Source: Congeria kusceri
Lineage: Eukaryota > Mollusca > Bivalvia > Myida > Dreissenidae
DNA: 64,000 nt
Reading direction: 5' to 3'
Assembly (NCBI GenBank): GCA_027627225.1
Contig: CM051025.1
Location: 73,897,474-73,961,473 of the forward strand
Every line of letters begins with the position of its first letter. Position 1 is the first letter of the stretch. The notes under the pieces were generated by a model. It made no database searches. It was not told where the DNA came from and saw only the letters and a list, made by a program, of their open reading frames with translations. Of the stretch, positions 36,421-49,143 are shown in pieces. Made by a program: the position numbers and the translations under genes.

Positions 36421-38900
36421 AACACATAATGCCATAATAATTTTAAAATGATGTGCGTATATTATGTATCTAGTATTGCCTTTGATAAAAGTATTAATAA
36501 ATGTGTTTTGTAAAATGCATGTTTTATTGCTATTTTGTGCTTTTATTTGTTTTGCCAATACAAATTAAATCTTTTTGATAACATTGAACAGACCAGACAA
36601 GCTATGTTTATACATATCCTTCTATTTATAATTGAAGTGTCACTTAAATTCGGAAATATTTATAATATGCCAGAAATTAATGCCAAAATATCATTAATGC
36701 ACGTTTCTCTATAAGCCGTCTTTTAAAACGCGTCTTCAACTTTAACTCTTGTAGGAGTTACATTTTATATGTCAATAGAAAATTGTACGAACATGTGTTA
36801 CTTTGATCTTTATTATAAGGCCTTATGTTAAACTCGTATCTGTTTCATCTTTTTATAACCAAAACAGACAAAATCATATATATTTTTCCACAAATTTACA
36901 CTGAAAAAATGTTGGTTTTAATGTGTTTTCTTATATAATAATGCCGGTATGATATTTTTTGATCGATTGTGGGACAATTTCTAACTCTTTTTATATAGAT
37001 GTATGAACTATCTAGTATTTTGGATAAAATACGCGTGTTGCAAAATAAAAAGGTAGCGTTCCTGCCTTTTCACTAAACTGATGTTCATATCAAAAGTTCC
37101 TTATAGTAGTTCCTAAGAAAAGTCATTATCTAAAGAAACAATAAACCAGTCATATAGCGACTGCTTTGCTCATATTGCAACCATATTTGGATCTTTCAAC
37201 ACGCAATGCATTTTTGAAAATATGTTGCCATGACATGAGAAGGAAATACCAGCGTGGTTCAAATTGGCTCATTCTGCAGACTTCTGCACATGTTTACCAA
37301 TCATTACATCAGATAAAACAAAGTAAATATTAACGACGTTATTTTAGTAATTTAACATCATTACACCAATCGGATATGGTACTCAAAGGAGAACAATGTT
37401 AATACATGTTGTAATGTAAAGGCAGATTATAAAGTTATTTTAAGACTTCGAGGTAGATAGTTGAGAAATATGTCTGTTTTCCCCATGAAATATTAAGAAA
37501 AAACATGCTAAATTGCAATTTTAGAAATAACGGTAAGAATAATCGAGAGGGTTCGAACTTTATTTACAACCCGAAAGCCAAAATCAAGTTACTCCGTTCT
37601 GAAAAAAAGTACTATCATAGAAGCAACGGTGTATAGGAGAATTTTAGTCAGACATTCGTTATCGACTCTGCAAAAAAATTCCTACCGGAAGTCTCTCGCA
37701 TCACATTGTGTGAACGCTTTCAAATCCACTCTCCACAACAGCACCTATTATTTTCTATATTTCCTTATATACCTTATGTAGTAACTGTAAGAAAGTACTT
37801 TTAGAATTTATGTAGTATTATATGGTGTCTTTAAAACGCTACAATCTTCAAATGAACATTATGTGAGGGAACATAAAACATGGAAACTCCACGACGTAAG
37901 AACGTAGCAGGCTGTTAACTGAACATACAATGAATATGCATATGCCATTCAACAGCATGTTATGTTCAGACAATTATATCGAATATTGTACGATCACAGT
38001 GGCAATTTAAATTAATTAAATCTTGAATCACCTGCTATTGAACATAAAAACCATATGCAAATAAAATAATGCCACAACTAACCAAAATCCACTCTAAATG
38101 AACAGTTCATATCCGGGTCAGAACATATTTAAAAGGTTAGATAAACCCGCTGCATATCATTAATGCATGACCTTACACCCAACCATATATGATTTGAACC
38201 TTTGAAAGCAAGACTTAAGTTAAAAGTATCACAAGTTGCACAACTATTATATATAAATAATGAATTTTCTATAACGCATGTAACAAATCGTATTTGAATT
38301 AATATTATATAAACACGCAGTACAAATGATGCTTACCAATCATGTTTTGAATATTTCACCTCCGAATACCACCTGCATGCATTTTAAAGTACTCGGCAAT
38401 GACAGCTTAGATTGAAGTACTCACATTGGAGGTGACGCATAAAAGTGATGACCGACAACTGCTTAGCAAAGTTATTTGACGCCAATACGACCAATATAAT
38501 GACCTCGCTGCCCTTACTATACTTCACACTCTTCAGTTTGCAACCCTGTAGCCAATTGAAGGTCTTTACCCATCTTTTAGTCACATTATATAAAAGAATC
38601 ATATTAAATATAAGCACAACATATCGTTGAAATAAAATATCGTCAACAAATACGAATATGTGCCACCTTATTATTTTTAAATTTGGTATATTTATCATTT
38701 CTCGTTGTTATAAACAGTTTGTCAGGGTCATAAGTGTGTAAGCAACTAAATTCAATGGGGACTTTGTGCCCATAATCGTATTTTATTCACCATATCTGAC
38801 TAGTCATTTAAATACAGATGTTTATCAAAAGTTGGCTGAGAAAATGGGAGGAAACACATTATTTTATTTATTTGCATACAAGGAAGTTTAGTGATCCCAC
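36421..38900. other. No gene; one stretch resembles the tandem unit
   Basis: AT-rich DNA. 37080-37240 faintly resembles 6840-6960 of the tandem unit (aagaaacaataaa, then gctctttga-like blocks). The overlapping open frames at 38384-38698 show no coding features. Nothing else was recognised. Confidence 0.45.
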
Positions 38901-39144
38901 AATAACGTGACACTTGATTACAGCAGAAGAAAAGAAGTGTTCACAATTCCATGATCCGTACCTGCGTGTTAGAGGAGCTATAGCAATAAATTTCCGCGGT
39001 GGGAGGCCTGATGAAGAGCATGATTTATGGTTGTGCCATTTTGTCAACTCTGTTGGTGGTAGAATATTAATGATGCGTTTCCTGGTAGTTCCTCAATTGA
39101 CATGTTACTCTTGTGAATCTAATGCGATGTGGCGCGTATAACTG

Positions 39145-39205
39145 CTAATAGACCGTTTTCACGCTTAGCGAGCATGCGCGGCGGCCATATTGGAGGTATT
39201 CCTTC
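39145..39205. promoter_or_regulatory. GC-richer NRF1/YY1-like patch
   Basis: gagcatgcgcggcggccata is much richer in GC than its surroundings. It contains gcatgcgc, like the core of NRF1 sites, directly followed by gccatatt, like the YY1 consensus; both are common near animal transcription starts. It could equally be the end of a DNA transposon. The call is tentative. Confidence 0.25.
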
Positions 39206-39352
39206 CTCTGTGTACAATAAAAACAGTTATAGATATCAGATAAATTCAACAAAATAGCTAATGATCGTCCTATAATTGGCGGCCAAAATAGCTCGAATAG
39301 AGAGAAATACGGGTCAGTCATATACAACACCAGATATAATAACTACCAGTGA

Positions 39353-39496
39353 GAAAAAACTCGTGAATTGTTAGAAGAAATAGGTTTGCATGGCTGTCAG
39401 TGTCAATCTCCATCTCCTGAGTGGCAAACGTTTAAAGAACATTGGAATATGTTCTTACCACATTAGCTAAAGTATGTTGACAGTGATGATGAATAA
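39353..39496 (+). pseudogene. Coding fragment of unknown protein, one internal stop
   Basis: Preceded by a possible splice acceptor (aactaccag), an open stretch of 37 codons contains ELLEEIGLHGCQCQ and WQTFKEHWNMFLPH. It meets a TAG at 39464-39466, then continues in the same frame as LKYVDSDDE to a TAA at 39494-39496. Its composition (paired Cys, Trp-rich, acidic tail) looks like real protein, unlike nearby sequence. I do not recognise the family. It could be the last exon of a decayed gene or a transposase remnant. Confidence 0.35.
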
Positions 39497-40264
39497 TTTG
39501 TAGTTATTAATCGAAGTGTCATTGTCAATCTGTAATTGTGGATGATTTTCAGGACAATGTGTCCCTATTTAAAAATAAGCCTTAATACATATTTAACTAC
39601 ATCGATTCTTCTCAATCACAGAATATTTCGATGTTTTCCACTAGCATAACAGATAGCAGTTTAAATGGTGAATGGTGATCATTAAATCTTGTCATTTATG
39701 CACTTTGCTTAATTATTAATCTATGTGTCGTGTTATTTTTTTAGAAAAGATGTCGAAATTATTCCTCAAGGACCATTCAGACGCACGATTTTGATAAATA
39801 GGAGAATAGACCGACGGATGGACAAACCGGGAAGCTAGCCAGCAGGTTTTATTGTACGATGGGCATGCACAGAAATTGGATGCAGCCAATACATCGGTAA
39901 AGTTTGCAGAAAACAGGCGGAATGTGGTGCAGATTGAACCCTTCTTCCTGATGATCACTACTTACCGCCACTTTGTTTAATATTGAACAGCAACTTTCAG
40001 GTGTTTGTGTGATGTTATTGATAATGATTGTGTGATCATAAATAAATTGTTTGATTTGATGTTTTTGATATATATAAATATGGTATTGATTTGAGCATGA
40101 TCTTATTATTTGGTAATTGTAATGATAGTATTACTAAACAAACACAGTTTAACTATTTCCTCACTGCTTAATGAGGGGTAGGGTAAATAAAATTAATTAC
40201 ACATAATAAAAGTGTCTACTTTTTATTGCTATTCAAGAAAAGAAAATATAAACACACTAACATG

Positions 40265-40559
40265 CAGTCTAAAGTTATCAACTTTTTTATTTAGAAACCC
40301 TAAATTAATACATAAACAATATGGCATGTTTCTTTGTAAGTTAAACAAAATGAAATATTCCAAAATCCATTAATACATTTAATTACAACAAGACGTAATC
40401 ATTAAAGTTTAATGATGGCCAACACATAAAACATCAAAGCTGCTACATGCGTACACGTTTCGCCACAACCTTGCAATCGCAGTGGCTGGCTTAGAGTGTG
40501 TCCGTCTTCTCTGCAATGAACCCGGGGTTTAGGACTTTGTCAGGCTGGGAGTGGATCAC
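40265..40559 (-). CDS. Possible terminal exon of an unrecognised gene
   Basis: On the minus strand a T-rich stretch and AG (40561-40560) precede an open phase of 22 codons containing VIHSQPDKVLNPGF and ending EKTDTL at TAA 40493-40491. A ~200-base AT-rich tail follows, with AATAAA (minus strand, 40291-40286). That is the layout of a last coding exon with a 3' UTR. No upstream exon was found, and the peptide is too short to assign. A chance ORF or old retrocopy is possible. Confidence 0.3.
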
Positions 40560-40561
40560 CT

Positions 40562-43170
40562 TAAATAAAATAACAACAATATTACATGTACATTTTAAAT
40601 ATACAGTTTTAGTATTTTGTATTATAATTTATAGATCTCATTGACCATGGCCCTTTATGTATTCAATCAAGCATGAAATGAGTGATGCACTGACTGCCAG
40701 CAGGTGCATGTAATTCACATACAATTTACAAATGCTACATAAAGTAACCTGGTATTGTCAAAAACACTGGTTGAAATTTAAGTACTTGTTGTCGTTTAAG
40801 GTTTGCAAATATGTTTCAAATATTTAATAATGCAAACAATGTCTGTACTTTTTGTTCAGTATAATGGAATTATTGATACTATGATTCATATTTATAATGC
40901 TGTTGACCTAATTAGAAAAAGAAATATAGATCTTTTTGACAATAAATGTAGTTAATATACTGTAATTTACGGAAACATACGTAAATTGAAAATTCATTAC
41001 TTTCCACGCATAGTACATCATGCATTGTTATCATTCTAATGGAATTCTTCCGTGTAAGGTTTTCCTTAAACTTACAAACTAAATTGAATTACAAGTCACA
41101 TTTTATTTAAATTAGTGTACCGTATTCTGTTAATTGACGCAATCACATTTCCATATATCTTTTGACCAATGGAAAATGAAGTTTTTATTATACATGAGAT
41201 GTTAAGTCAATATACCACTCTGTCCTGATCGACATAGGTATCGTATATTTCTAACACGAACATGTAAAATATTACTTCCTGAGCATCGAGCAGTTCTTTA
41301 TTGTTCAGTGGTGGCAAATAATTAACATCAATGTAGTGTTCACATGTGTCAAGCACGTCATTGCTCAAAGTCGATTTGTTGATCTCATATGAACCATTTA
41401 CGAACCGAGTATTATACAGTTGTCTATTTAAACATAAACCTAACACTTCTGCCAAATGTTATTGTTTAGGATATTAATATAAGCTTAATGTGCTTAATAA
41501 ATAACAATTTTAAAAGCTGAATATAAAGAAACGATTGATGTTAATTGTACATAAGTCACAAGTAATCCGTATTCGATATATAAATGTCTCGTATATTCAC
41601 ACAAATGAGGTCAGTGTTGAGCAACGACACAATCCAAAGTATACATTTGCTATTTATTTAATGTGTATGTGCCTGACTGTTGTCAAATACGTGCGTTGAC
41701 CACACGACGTGCTAGGTTATATTTTCTCAACTGTTGGTCTTGAGATCTCAAAACATGCGGTTGATCTGCGGTCTGCGTCGACCGCTTGCGTTGTGACCGA
41801 TTTCAAGTGTATATAGTATATAATAAAACTGAACACTGTTGATTTCTTTAGAGTTTCTAACATGTAAGGCCGCGAAATTGTTACAAGGGAGTATAGTCGT
41901 TTGCAAATTATGTCAACTTGATCAGTTTCAATTATGAGAAGCCTTGAGATAACTGCAATACAAGTCTTTATTCAAAGAAATGCGTGATAGACACAGACAA
42001 TCACAATTCCTTCAAAGGCTGCACGTTCTGTTTGGTGAACGTAGGTTGTTGACTGGAGGGTTATCACCTGTTTATTGACGTTATATCTTGTAATAAGAAA
42101 TGCGTCGTTACCGGTACTAGCTGATGCGTACCTTCGCGAACACGAAAGTTGCCAAACATAATAAAGTCTTTAAACATGAAATATTGGCCGATTATTTTCT
42201 TGTATATAACCATGACATTTAGACAATGTTTAAGTTAATGGCTGTTAAAAGTAACGGTGCCTGCCTAACTACGGCCATAGCTGTTCATCTACCTTCTTTT
42301 CTTAAACAGCAACGACTTGAAGGAACTTTACTGCTGACACATTGTGCTGACTTGAGATCTTCAGATGTTCTAAATCCCCTTTCAAGTTTTTCCAAACCAT
42401 ACAGGTGCGAAAATAAAGACGATTAATCATATTTAATACATTAAATAATATTTGAAAGTAATTATTTGTTATTATTTTTATTAAGTTTAATGTAATATAT
42501 AAGGTCAACGTTTTTATTTTGCATGCGCTTACATATAGCAACATATGGAAACAATATTTAAACTTAGTGAACGATTGGTACCTGTTTTGATGTGGTCATA
42601 ACCGCACAAAAATGGGAGAAAATAATTATGTTATCGATTGCGCATTACTCAAAACACGTTACATGCTCTGGAGTACTGATATCAGCAGCAAGTCGTTCTG
42701 CATTGGTGTCAAATTGTATTTAAATTCTTTATGTTATAAATGGAGACTTTCTATAATGGCAATACACGTTTAATGCTGTTTTATTGTGATTGTATAACCA
42801 TGTTGTTATCTAATTGCAGAATTATTAGGTCCCTCAACATGTTTGGAATATAAATTAACACTTATGCTAATAACACTATTCTAGTAGGTCATAAAATAAG
42901 GTTCAGTGCGAGGCCTAGTATTATAGATTAAATTTGGTCTGGTGTAGGTTAACATTATTTGCTGGTCAATAGTGATCGCATGTCGTGAGTTTTCGGTCAA
43001 CGAACCCATTGTTTGACTTACTGTATTTTATTTTGTTCAACGGGATAACATAGCACACTTATTCGTTCGTGGTAGAATTAGCCTGAAATTCAAAGGCAAT
43101 AACTAATGCACTGCTTCTTGTCGAATGGTACAATTAAAAAAATTATCGTTAGAAGAAGTTACAGAAAAAA
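40562..43170. other. No gene seen
   Basis: AT-rich DNA. 41440-41510 resembles 35265-35335 (gccaaatg then ttaataaataacaa), so old duplicated blocks extend here. Open frames at 41207-41455 and 42226-42544 have no recognisable motifs. Confidence 0.45.
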
Positions 43171-43172
43171 CA

Positions 43173-43250
43173 TCGAGCCTTGAAAGTCAGAAGGTGTCAT
43201 CAGCATATGTTCAAATAAGGCTGATATCACTTTCTGGCTTTCACGAGGGG
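43173..43250. repeat. Fold-back, 78 bp
   Basis: The left arm (ccttgaaagtcagaaggtgt, then catcagc) pairs imperfectly with the right arm (gctgatatcactttctggct, then ttcacgagg). A short MITE-like hairpin. Confidence 0.55.
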
Positions 43251-45431
43251 ACAGTCAGGAGTCAAAATATAGATTCCCTGACCCACTGAACGGTGTAGCA
43301 TTCATAGATATTCGATTCTTTACTCAAGGTCAGCTTGATCGTGAAACTCTTAACATAGTTAACACTTCTCACACGAAAGTGTCTAAAGCAATAAATTGGT
43401 GTTTGACAATAAGCAGCCCTGACAGATATTGCAAACAAGTGCAATCAACAAATACAGTTACCGTGACTGAAAAACATGTACTAGTATTTCAACACGGATT
43501 ATTCATGTTTATTTATCAAATAACTTTAATGATCATATATCGAAATTAGCTTGATGGATGCAATATTCTTGTATTATGTATACGTATGATATCTAATAAA
43601 ATATATTTTATAAATATAGGTAATAGCATTAATAAAAAGTCGTTTCCACAAGGGACACACATTTATCTGATTACATTCTTTAAATCTCTAATCGTGGACT
43701 TAATGCAAATGTCAGATTGTCATAGATTTCTAAAATAACAACATTTTCAAGAAGCTTTAAAATGAAAATACTTATCATTTACAAATGTTCAAGACATGAT
43801 TAAAATCAATGTTTATTCATTTCGTAAAACACACAAATAAAAAGCTACGATATAGGGTATAAATATAAAATATAATTTAACTTGTAACTTGAAAGATAAA
43901 CTACTATTGGACATGTTTTCTTTTGGAGACTGATAAAACTATTGCAAATGGTCTAAATAAAGATTTAATGTTTATGCACCGTATTACTGCAAACATATAT
44001 CAAGCACGACGCCAGAGATTAGAAGCGCAAATAACACTAAATTTAAATTGGGCAAAGTAACTTAAGAGGATACAATACACTATTGAGTACACTGTCCCAT
44101 TTGTCAAATACAAACTTCATTATGCTAAACACCACGCTAAATATATATTGGATTGCCACATACTGAACGTATACAATGGAATTTTGGTAATAAATTCCAA
44201 TGGGTTCCGCTGTGAAACGAAATCGGTCCATAACTTGAGCCTCTCTAAGATGCCATCGTCTTGAATCGGACCGACATTTCACGGACGTTGCGTGATTAAG
44301 GCAATAGCAGTTTTTTTTCATTCAACATTTTATAAAAAATCAACATGTTATTATTTAAAAACGCCGAAACGTTGAACGATATATTGCATTGACTGAGTGT
44401 TGTTGTTGACTTGTTCTTGTTATTTAAACAAACGAATTTAAACATAATATGAACATCTTAACATTTAAAATATTTGTTAATTCTTCTAGAGATCTAAAAA
44501 AAAAAACGTTAATGTAATGTTGATCTAGACAATACGTTTATCTGTAAACATAATTGAAAACACAATTCGCTTAAAAGTGAGGCGTACTCAACCGTTTCTG
44601 TAACATGAATGTTGAGTGAATTATATAGTTGCATAACAGAGGAGGTAAACATACAATTTTTACAGGAAAGAAGAATCAATGTGCGCTTCATAAACATACT
44701 CTGAGTTTTCTAAGGACTATATTCATGCGAATAAGAGTGAAGCTGTCGTTTATGCCTTTTTATTTTTACTGTTTTTTGTTTTAATATATTACCTGTACAA
44801 TACAATAATAATGATAGTCATGCTCTTTTGAAATCACTTTAACTGAACAGAATACAAGGAAACATTGTGTGCATATACAATTAATTTGTATAATATAGAT
44901 AACAATACGAGACTTACTCTGGTACAACTCAGCAAAGCATAAAGTTGTTACATATACCATTTAATCAAACGTTAGACTTTCCTTTGTCATTGTAAGCATT
45001 ATTTAATGTATTCATTTAATCACAATTGACCTAATTAGTTCACTAATTAGCATGTCCTATGGTAATGAAAGCAGAGAGACAACCACTCAAAGTGTTGAGT
45101 TTTAACCATTGCAATCGTATTTTAACTGATTCTATGATTTTTATTTATGATTCGTAATTGCTAGCACACTAACACCTAATTGAATATTAAATAAAACATT
45201 TCAAATGCTGACGGTTCAACGTTATTGTTTACTGAAGGTTTTAGATATACAATTACATGACTGTATAGCTGGTTCTACCTAAATATCATATGATTATTAT
45301 CTATTGTATCTTAAATAAAAAAATTGCAAATGAAACAAAACAACTAAAATAGACCAAATACAAGTTCGAACAAATCGGTATTAAACGGTTGAATATCGAA
45401 ATTTGATTTCGATGACTGAAATGCGTACTAT
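43251..45431. other. No gene seen
   Basis: AT-rich DNA without motifs. The open frame at 44043-44321 on the minus strand has no coding features I trust. Confidence 0.45.
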
Positions 45432-45800
45432 GCAAGGGTAATACAACGAGGTATAACCTGTTACTTGCTGATGATTATGTAAGGGTAATACAACGAGGTA
45501 TAACCTGTTACTTGCTGATGATTATGTAAGGGTAACAACGAGGTATAACCTGTTACTTGCTGATGATTATGTAAGGGTAATACAACGAGGTATAACCTGT
45601 TACTTGCTGATGATTATGTAAGGGCAATACAACGAGGTATAACCTGTTACTTGCTGATGATTATGTAAGGGTAATACAACGAGGTATAACCTGTTACTTG
45701 CTGATGATTTTGTAAGGGCAATACAACGAGGTATAACCTGTTACTTGCTGATGATTATGTAAGGGTAATGCAACGAGGTATAACCTGTTACTTGCTGATG
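45432..45800. repeat. 47 bp minisatellite, 8 copies
   Basis: Unit gtaagggtaatacaacgagg, then tataacctgttacttgctga and tgattat. Copy 3 lacks three bases. Copies 5 and 7 have gggcaat in place of gggtaat. Copy 8 has aatgcaacg and its last bases diverge. Units are directly contiguous with no spacers. Confidence 0.95.
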
Positions 45801-48800
45801 AGAAGTAAAATCATGTGCGGCTTAAGTATACTTATGATAAACTTACTTGCGTTGTTTGTGTATTTCTGAGAATGCTTAAGGGAAGCGTATTTACTTTGTT
45901 TGTTTTTGTTTTTATGTACGTACTGTAATTTATATTAATATATGTTATATTGTAAATATGTTTTGCTCATTTTGTGTTTCCATTGTGCAACAGTTCACAC
46001 TCTATGTAAATATAATTGGACTTCAACAATTCATGGTTAAATGGTAAATATTGTACAGTAACACTTTATGGTGAGTGAAAATTGACAAAATGTAATGTTA
46101 CATTTTTGTGAACTGAACTTGCCAAAATAAACTGAAAATCCCATTTTGATTGACAGTGCGTTAAGATAATCGGTTGCGGTGATTGTAAACGGAAGCATGT
46201 GTGTGTATATAACTTGAGTTGCAAGTTCAAAAACGAATTTTATACGCTAACAAAATATTTCTAACGCAAGTCATATAACAATTTAATAACCATGAATTAC
46301 TTAGTCAAATTTCTGTCTACGACATATCAATGTTTACATAGTTATTGGTGCTATTAATCACAATAGAGAAATATGTATTATTCCTAAAAGGTTTGCAGTT
46401 GTGCCACGTGCTAGCGGAAATCATAGTCGGTTTAGTATTATACCCTGCAGTGTTTGTATCTATTTAGATAACGTATGTTGCATTATTGCATCATGATAGA
46501 TTGACACGATAACATATATGGTGTATTTTTCGCAGTTGCAGTGTATGTATCTTGATAATCTGAAATCAAAAATAATTATTTAATACAGTGTTATCGTATG
46601 TTCTATACGTTAACTACACCATACAATCGGACAATTATGTTGTTGGAAAGATAAGCAAGACATTTAAGTGATTTGTAGCCCTTGAGTGATCATCTGCGCG
46701 AAAGTTGTATGATAAATACGTGTGTATTTTGGTTTCAACATCTAAATATCAAAAGGTTGTCGTGACAACACTCCTTGGCAAAGCAAATAGTGTGACATTT
46801 TAAAAAAGGGAAACTGATTACTTTTTATGGTCGTTTGGCATTTGCAAGGAACATATTGGTTTATACTATAAGTATAGAAATAACGCCATGGGGTTTAATA
46901 ACACACAATCACATGACGACAAAATAAGAAACGTCTTCAAACGGAGATTTCAATTCACTTTATAGAATGAAAAGCAAGTATAATAGCATATTGAAAACAT
47001 GCAATCACCCAAGTATAAGAACAACATCGCTTTACTAACAAAGAAACGATGTCTGTATGAAATGCATTACTTCATTGGAATAGTCCACACATTAAGGATT
47101 CATGTATAATGGTTGCCATGTTACAATACGACACACGCACCAAGTTTGCTTCAGCAGGTTATCCAGTGAATGTAGCTCTAAGAGGTCAAAGTATCTGTCA
47201 AATGTGCTCCATGTTAGACTCGCATTTATATGCACTTCTGTTATCTACACTAACTACACAGGTAAGCGATATAGTGTATCCTCTTTCTGAGTTAAACAAG
47301 TTTATAAAAAGAAAATATTAACACGATTAGGATGTTTGCAAATATACAATTTAACACATTTAAATCGTGTATATGCACTATGTCTCAATTTAAAAACATT
47401 TATATGGAATATGTCCAAATTTAAAAGTACATGACTTGCAAATTATGTCATAATTTTATGTACCAGAAGATCTTTGGGAACACAATCCATCTTTCTTATA
47501 TATGCACTCATTTGTAAGTGATCCATCGAAGGTCAGACAAATAGATACGTATTAGACTGTCACACATACTGATAAACAAACGGATATATGGAGATGAATG
47601 CCAAAAGAGCAGCTTTGTACTTCGCAATGACCTTCTCTTTAACATGTCTTGGTTTATAGCACAAATTAAACAGAATTAGTTTCAAAACGATTATATAAGT
47701 GGACCAGGAGACATTTAGCACCGGGAATCAAAATTAAATGATAAAAAGGCTTTGATGTCGAATTGGCAGTGCATTAGAAAACTGAAATACTATTAATTCC
47801 ATTCATTATTCATACAATGTAGGTTGACTATGCGTCATCACTGAAAGTATGTCAATAAATTATTTTAACGGTGCCATATGACATTAGATACTAAAAGTAA
47901 AAAACGGTGTGTCTGTAAATTTGGTTAGAAAATGGACAAACAAGCTATACTTCCAGCTAACTGCATGTCTATTTGTTCTAAATGGAAATTGTTTACACAT
48001 TTTAGATAGACGGTCATACAGTTAGTTCTAAAACACATTACATCTAGTTACATCTAGTACTCAAAAAGCAAACATTTTGAAAATATAATTTTTATTATTT
48101 AATTAAATGAACACAATATAAAACATCAGATTTTCTATTGATCAATATAATATAATAGCAAACAATCTACATGTAATAAAGATTATAATTGAAAATAATT
48201 GTTTGGTTTCTCGCACCATTATACATTACACAATAAAAATACAGACGACAAACTGCAAACGTACATCATTATTTGCTGAACCCTTAATGCGAATAGCAGT
48301 AATCAAAATACAGCTAAATGTTAAGAAATGGCTACTGTATTAACATGACCAAATCATTTAATCAATAATAATATAAATATTATATGATAAATAGTGCATA
48401 AATACATCAAAACAAGCTTGCTTAGGCAAATAGTACACAAGAACACATGTATATACTAGTAGATCTTATCAAAATGCGATTGTGCGAATCATTGCACATG
48501 TATTCTCTTCGGAGACAGACTTCGTTCTTAGCAAAAATGGATATGGTATCTTTCAAAACGAATTCTATATCACTAATGTAAATTGAGAGATTGACGCTTT
48601 CTTTATTTACAGCTAAATTGAACTTAAATTTTCTACTTTGAAAGCTTGTACTCTTGAAGCAAACAATCATTTAAAAAACATATTGCACATTGCACCAATG
48701 CTTTCCTGAGTACATATTACATACTTCTTAACGGTTTGATAATTCCATCAACGATTCGTTTAATTCAGTTAATTGCTATAAACTGACCGTGTTCCTAAGC

Positions 48801-49143
48801 TAAACGTAAGAGATATGTGAAATAATCACGTACTGTGACAGCTGATTAACAATGCATTTCATGCTTCTGATCGAAGTGATCCGGAGTTCATGGTGAGAGT
48901 GCGAATTGTGTTTCTATCAGCACTGGTCATTGAATTGTGCCAAAGGCAGATACGAAAGATATAAAGTCAGATTCATTTTCGTGGCACGAAGCGAAATGTC
49001 CTGACGAACAGCTCTCCGAATGATCAATTATAATTATTGTAACAGTTATTTCCCAATCCACTTATTATTGTCAGTTGTTCTTATATTAATTTAGTAAGAT
49101 GTACACTATTGATATTGAATGCCACAATGACCCAAACAAATAG
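45801..49143. other. No gene seen
   Basis: 3.3 kb of AT-rich DNA. Overlapping short frames at 47102-47321 and 48422-48670 show no recognisable domain, and no RNA gene was noticed. Confidence 0.45.

Noticed and set aside
38914..39141. 75-codon frame with LRVRGAIAINFRGG
   Set aside because: No recognisable family and no supporting context beyond lying near the GC-richer patch; kept only as a remark.
41207..41455. 82-codon minus-strand frame starting MAEVLGLCLN
   Set aside because: It looks somewhat protein-like, but the start abuts a diverged duplicated block and no motif, splice context or paralogue supports it.
45432..45800. CRISPR array
   Set aside because: The units are directly contiguous with no unique spacers, and the surroundings are animal-like. 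It is a minisatellite.
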